DNA from: CAZALT01 sp964485515
GTDB lineage: Bacteria > Actinomycetota > Acidimicrobiia > Acidimicrobiales > Acidimicrobilacustridaceae
DNA: 9,747 nucleotides
Assembly: GCA_964485515.1 (NCBI GenBank)
Contig: CAZALT010000135.1
Location: 1-9,747, forward strand
Direction: 5' to 3'
Shown here: positions 7,071 through 9,747 of the stretch, one piece after another
How positions within the stretch are numbered: the first letter of the stretch is position 1
Layout: each line of letters begins with the position of its first letter
Notes under the pieces: generated by a model
Databases searched by the model: none
Told to the model about the DNA's origin: nothing
Seen by the model: only the letters and a program-made list of their open reading frames with translations
Program-made: the position numbers and the translations under genes

Positions 7071-7104
7071 CCACCTCGATCGCAAGAGAAAGAACCTTGC
7101 CGGT

Positions 7105-7761
7105 ATGGCGAACAAAGCAGTAGTCGGCCAGAAGGTCGGCATGACACAGGTCTGGGACGAATCCAACCACGTCGTCCCCGTGACCGTCGTGAAGGTCAGC
7201 CCCGCCCGCGTCGTGCAGATCAAGACCGTCGCGAACGATGGGTACAGCGCGCTCCAGGTCGCCTTCGGCGACAAGGACATCCGCAAGCTCAACAGCCCCG
7301 AGCGCGGCCACCTCGAAAAGGCCGGCGTCACCTCGGCTCGTCAGCTCGTCGAGCTGCGCGTCGACGACGTCAGCGACTACGAGCTCGGCCAGGAGATCGG
7401 TGTCGACGTGCTCGTCGCCGGCGAACTGGTCGACGTCACGGCCGTGAGCAAGGGCAAGGGCTTCGCCGGAACGATGAAGCGTCACAACTTCTCGGGTCAA
7501 AAGGCGAGCCACGGTGCCCACCGCGTGCACCGCAAGCCTGGTGCCATCGGCCAGTGTGCCACGCCGGCCCGGGTGTTCAAGGGCACCAAGATGTCCGGTC
7601 GCATGGGCGGCGAGAAGGTCACCACGCTGAACCTCGAGGTCATCGAGGCCGACGCCGAGCAGGGCATCTTGCTCGTCCGTGGCGCCGTGCCCGGCCCCAA
7701 GGGCGGCACCGTCATCGTCCGCAATGCCGTCAAGGCCCCGACCGGAAAGGCCGACTCCTGA
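7105..7761 (+). CDS. rplC: 50S ribosomal protein L3
   Basis: This encodes L3 (218 residues, normal for the family), an early assembly protein of the large subunit whose extended loop reaches towards the peptidyl-transferase centre. Signatures are GQKVGMTQVW (8-17), KGKGFAGTMKRHNFSG (116-131), SHGAHRVHRKPGAIGQCATP (135-154) and RVFKGTKMSGRMG (156-168). The ATG at 7105 gives the canonical MANKAVVGQKVGMT start; an upstream in-frame GTG at 6964 would add 47 residues of no L3 character and run through the leader hairpins. The Shine-Dalgarno sequence is weak (AGAGAAAG at 7085-7092). The stop overlaps the rplD start as ATGA. Unusually, it heads its own transcription unit rather than following rpsJ. 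Confidence 0.97.
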   Translation: MANKAVVGQKVGMTQVWDESNHVVPVTVVKVSPARVVQIKTVANDGYSALQVAFGDKDIRKLNSPERGHLEKAGVTSARQLVELRVDDVSDYELGQEIGVDVLVAGELVDVTAVSKGKGFAGTMKRHNFSGQKASHGAHRVHRKPGAIGQCATPARVFKGTKMSGRMGGEKVTTLNLEVIEADAEQGILLVRGAVPGPKGGTVIVRNAVKAPTGKADS

Positions 7762-8375
7762 TGAGCACCCTCAAGGTCCGCACCCCCGAAGGCGCCGAGA
7801 ACGGCTCGGTCGACCTCGACGAGCGGACGTTCGGCATCGAGCCCAACGTCGCGGTCATGCACCAGGTCGTCACCGCCCAGCTCGCCGCCCGTCGTGCCGG
7901 CACGCAGAGCACCAAGACCCGGGCCGAGGTCCGCGGCGGTGGCGCCAAGCCGTGGAAGCAGAAGGGCACCGGCCGAGCCCGCGCCGGTTCGATCCGCGCC
8001 CCGCACTGGCGCGGCGGTGGTGTTGCGCTCGGCCCGAAGCCCCGCAGCTACGCCCAGCGCACCCCCAAGAAGATGATCAACCTGGCGCTCCGCTCGGCAC
8101 TGTCCGACCGCGCCGCCGAGGGCAACGTCATCGTCGTCGACGAGTGGGCCTTCGGGGCCCCCAAGACCAAGGACGCCATCGCCACGCTGACGGCCCTCGG
8201 TGTCGACGGCAAGGCGCTCGTGGTGCTCGGTGCCGACGACGCCAACGCGGCTCGCAGCTTCCGCAACATCCCGACGATCCAGATCATCGAGGCACGTGAG
8301 CTCAACGCCTACGACGTGCTGGTCAACGACGTCGTGATCTTCACCAAGGCCACCCTGCCCGGGTCCGAGGCCTGA
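7761..8375 (+). CDS. rplD: 50S ribosomal protein L4
   Basis: This encodes L4 (204 residues). It is a globular 23S rRNA-binding protein with a long basic loop lining the exit tunnel, and in E. coli it represses its own S10 operon. The loop is clear at about residues 44-104, with the signatures TRAEVRGGGAKPWKQKGTGR (53-72), IRAPHWRGGG (78-87) and YAQRTPKKM (97-105). The C-terminal part contains NAYDVLVNDVVIFT (182-195). The start is coupled to rplC by a 4-base ATGA overlap, and its own stop overlaps the next gene the same way. The small protein encoded directly after it is not part of the usual L4-L23 arrangement. Confidence 0.97.
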   Translation: MSTLKVRTPEGAENGSVDLDERTFGIEPNVAVMHQVVTAQLAARRAGTQSTKTRAEVRGGGAKPWKQKGTGRARAGSIRAPHWRGGGVALGPKPRSYAQRTPKKMINLALRSALSDRAAEGNVIVVDEWAFGAPKTKDAIATLTALGVDGKALVVLGADDANAARSFRNIPTIQIIEARELNAYDVLVNDVVIFTKATLPGSEA

Positions 8376-8734
8376 TGACGATGACGGACCTGCCTGCTCG
8401 CCCCGCACCCGATGCCGAAGCGCATCGGATCGTGGATGCGACAGATCGCGTCAAGTCGGTCTCCGACAAGACCGACCCCAGGTTCGAAGCCGCGCTGAAC
8501 AAGGTCGACCGCGAGGCCGCCCGCCGGGCCAAGGCCGAGTCGGCCGACGCCAAGTCCAAGTCCAAGACCAAGAAGGACAAGTACCTCAAAGACGAGTCGA
8601 CCGACCCGTCCGGCCAAGGTGACCCGTCCGAGACCGAAGCCCGCAAGGACCGCCCGGTCCGCCCGAGCTCCACGTCGTTCTCCTTCAACCAGAACGACGA
8701 AGAAGACCAAGCAGACACGGAGGACGTCCAGTGA
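8375..8734 (+). CDS. Unrecognised charged protein encoded between L4 and L23
   Basis: I do not recognise this 119-residue product. It is very hydrophilic: by hand count 27 Asp/Glu and 22 Lys/Arg, no Cys or Trp, one Tyr, two Gly. Residues about 13-60 could form a charged helix, 60-72 are a lysine-rich run (KSKSKTKKDKY at 60-70), 73-100 are rich in Pro, Ser and Asp, and the tail 107-119 is acidic (NDEEDQADTEDVQ). No signal peptide or membrane segment is seen, and much of it is probably disordered. It is very likely a real gene: about 85% of codons end in G or C, and it joins rplD by ATGA and rplW by GTGA overlaps, in a different frame from each. GAGG at 8367-8370 suits either the first ATG or the one two codons later (8381). 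The setting suggests a role in ribosome assembly or translation, but that is inference; no homology supports it. Confidence 0.8.
   Translation: MTMTDLPARPAPDAEAHRIVDATDRVKSVSDKTDPRFEAALNKVDREAARRAKAESADAKSKSKTKKDKYLKDESTDPSGQGDPSETEARKDRPVRPSSTSFSFNQNDEEDQADTEDVQ
8409..8428 (+). promoter_or_regulatory. Stem-loop near the start of orf119
   Basis: CCGATGC (8409-8415) and GCATCGG (8422-8428) form a perfect 7-bp stem with a 6-base loop, about 34 bases into the coding region. A smaller 4-bp hairpin (GCGA-CAGA-TCGC) follows at 8438-8449. They coincide with the part of the gene with least G/C preference at third positions, so structure may constrain the codons. A regulatory role is a guess. Confidence 0.3.
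8719..8723 (+). promoter_or_regulatory. Ribosome binding site of rplW
   Basis: GGAGG lies 7 bases before the GTG at 8731, inside the end of orf119. It supports the GTG start and means L23 can be initiated independently as well as by coupling. Confidence 0.7.
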
Positions 8735-9015
8735 AGGACGCACGCGACGTGATCCTCGAGCCAGTCGTCAGCGAGAAGTCGTACGCGCTGCTCGAAGAGA
8801 ACGTCTACACGTTCAAGGTCCACCCGAGCGCCAGCAAGCCCGAGATCCACGATGCCGTCGAGAAGATCTTCGGCGTCAAGGTGGTCAAGGTGAACACGCT
8901 GAACCGCCCGGGCAAGAAGAAGCGCCGTGGTCTGCACTACGGCACGCGTCCCGACACCAAGCGGGCATTCGTCAAGGTCGCCGAGGGCGACCGCATCGAG
9001 CTGTTCGAGGGATAA
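8731..9015 (+). CDS. rplW: 50S ribosomal protein L23
   Basis: This encodes L23 (94 residues, normal length), which sits at the polypeptide exit and is a docking site for trigger factor and SRP. Signatures are VILEPVVSEKSYAL (7-20), YTFKVHPSASKPEI (26-39), FGVKVVKVNTLNRPGKKKR (47-65) and KRAFVKVAEGDRIELFEG at the end. The start is GTG, overlapping the preceding stop as GTGA, with GGAGG at 8719-8723 seven bases upstream. It normally follows rplD directly; here orf119 intervenes. Confidence 0.97.
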   Translation: MKDARDVILEPVVSEKSYALLEENVYTFKVHPSASKPEIHDAVEKIFGVKVVKVNTLNRPGKKKRRGLHYGTRPDTKRAFVKVAEGDRIELFEG

Positions 9016-9020
9016 GGCAG

Positions 9021-9747
9021 ATGGCACTCCGCAAGCGCAAGCCGACCAGCCCCGGTCGCCGATTCCAAACCGTCTCCGACTTCTCCGAGGTCACCAAGAC
9101 GACGCCCGAGCGCACCCTGCTCGCGCCCAAGCCGAAGACGGGCGGCCGCAACAACTACGGCCGCAAGACCGCCCGGCATCGCGGCGGCGGACACAAGCAG
9201 CGCTACCGCATCATCGACTTCCGTCGGGTCAAAGACGGCGTGCCGGCCAAGGTCGCGGCCATCGAGTACGACCCCAACCGCAACGCGCGCATTGCGCTGC
9301 TGCACTACGCGGATGGCGAGAAGGCCTACATCATCGCCCCGAAGGACCTCGGCGTCGGTGACACCGTGCAGAGCGGCCAGGGCTCGGACATCCGCCCCGG
9401 CAACGCTTTGCCCCTGCGCTACATCCCCGTCGGCACCACGGTGCACAACGTCGAGCTCAAGCCCGGTGGCGGCGCCAAGCTGGCCCGCAGCGCCGGTGGC
9501 AGCATCCAGCTGGTGGCCAAGGAAGGCGACTACGCCACCTTGCGCCTCCCCAGCACCGAGATGCGCCGCGTCCCGATCGACTGCCGCGGCACCATCGGCG
9601 AGGTCGGCAACGCCGAGTTCGAGCTGATCAAGATCGGCAAGGCCGGCCGCAACCGCTGGAAGGGCGTTCGTCCCCAGACCCGCGGTGTTGCCATGAACCC
9701 CGTCGACCACCCCCACGGTGGCGGCGAGGGCAAGACCTCGGGTGGTC
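9021..9747 (+). CDS. rplB: 50S ribosomal protein L2 (3' end cut by window)
   Basis: This encodes L2, a 23S rRNA-binding protein needed for subunit joining and close to the peptidyl-transferase centre. The first 242 residues are present of an expected 275-280 or so. Signatures are MALRKRKPTSPGRRF at the start, YGRKTARHRGGGHKQRYR (46-63), DFRRVKDGVPAKV (66-78) and AMNPVDHPHGGGEG (224-237), which holds the conserved histidine I take as the counterpart of E. coli His229 (H230 here). The ATG at 9021 follows the rplW stop by 5 bases, with GAGGGA at 9007-9012 placed 8 bases upstream. The frame is open to the last base, so the gene continues beyond the window, as expected for the S10 operon. Confidence 0.97.
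   Translation, partial: MALRKRKPTSPGRRFQTVSDFSEVTKTTPERTLLAPKPKTGGRNNYGRKTARHRGGGHKQRYRIIDFRRVKDGVPAKVAAIEYDPNRNARIALLHYADGEKAYIIAPKDLGVGDTVQSGQGSDIRPGNALPLRYIPVGTTVHNVELKPGGGAKLARSAGGSIQLVAKEGDYATLRLPSTEMRRVPIDCRGTIGEVGNAEFELIKIGKAGRNRWKGVRPQTRGVAMNPVDHPHGGGEGKTSGG

Larger units (their letters stand above)
6544..7104. other. Intergenic region between divergent KAS III pair and rplC
   Basis: This stretch of 561 bases contains no credible gene. Frames that remain open in it are GC-rich read-through without family character. It should hold the outward promoters of both flanking units. On the plus strand I see a promoter candidate at 6847-6876 and stem-loops at 6938-6953, 6998-7027 and 7037-7070. 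On the minus strand I see a -10-like TACACT at 6715-6710. A small GC-rich inverted repeat (CCACC-GGC-GGTGG) lies around 6751-6763 and may be incidental. Confidence 0.7.

Noticed and set aside
6964..7104. 47-residue N-terminal extension of L3 from a GTG
   Set aside because: L3 normally starts at the MANKAVVGQKVGMT block, and the extension lies in the hairpin-rich leader.
417..7104. Mobile element or genomic-island boundaries around the inserted block
   Set aside because: I found no transposase, integrase, tRNA, terminal inverted repeats or flanking direct repeats; the only long repeats are the two KAS III genes.
1..9747. CRISPR arrays, tRNA or rRNA genes
   Set aside because: No regularly spaced repeats, cloverleaf or rRNA-like sequence was seen on either strand.

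Overview
The window is high-GC bacterial DNA carrying part of the S10 ribosomal-protein gene cluster. The ribosomal protein sequences, the tuf-rpsJ junction, TANNNT-type -10 elements and strong G/C preference at third codon positions suggest an actinobacterium. The class Acidimicrobiia is plausible, but this is inference because no search was possible.

Layout. Bases 1-57 are the 3' end of tuf (EF-Tu), followed by rpsJ (S10, 96-416). A strong hairpin that looks like an intrinsic terminator follows at 447-480. In the usual order rplC comes directly after rpsJ. Here about 6.7 kb of unrelated genes lies between them: a zinc-free quinone-oxidoreductase-type MDR reductase (639-1676, +), a large membrane O-acyltransferase with a periplasmic/extracellular SGNH part (1891-4494, +), and two adjacent KAS III (FabH-type) genes on the minus strand (4507-5502 and 5566-6543). 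The acyltransferase and the KAS III pair converge with only 12 bases between their stop codons.

A 561-base stretch without a credible gene (6544-7104) separates the divergent KAS III pair from rplC. It holds a good promoter candidate (TTGGAA-N18-TACAGT) and a predicted leader of about 220 nt with three consecutive stem-loops. From there the S10 cluster resumes: rplC (L3), rplD (L4), a 119-residue charged protein of unknown function, rplW (L23) and rplB (L2, cut by the window edge). The junctions rplC/rplD, rplD/orf119 and orf119/rplW all overlap (ATGA, ATGA, GTGA), so these genes are probably translated in a coupled way.

Main points of interest: (1) orf119, an unrecognised, probably disordered gene between L4 and L23; (2) the split S10 operon, with a terminator after rpsJ and a separate structured leader before rplC; (3) what looks like a second, catalytically dead SGNH domain (GDS replaced by PDQ) inside the acyltransferase; (4) tandem KAS III paralogues about 67% identical, with a possible 18-codon coupling minigene between them. 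The inserted genes share an acyl/lipid theme, but a joint pathway is only a hypothesis. I saw no mobile element, tRNA, rRNA or CRISPR array.
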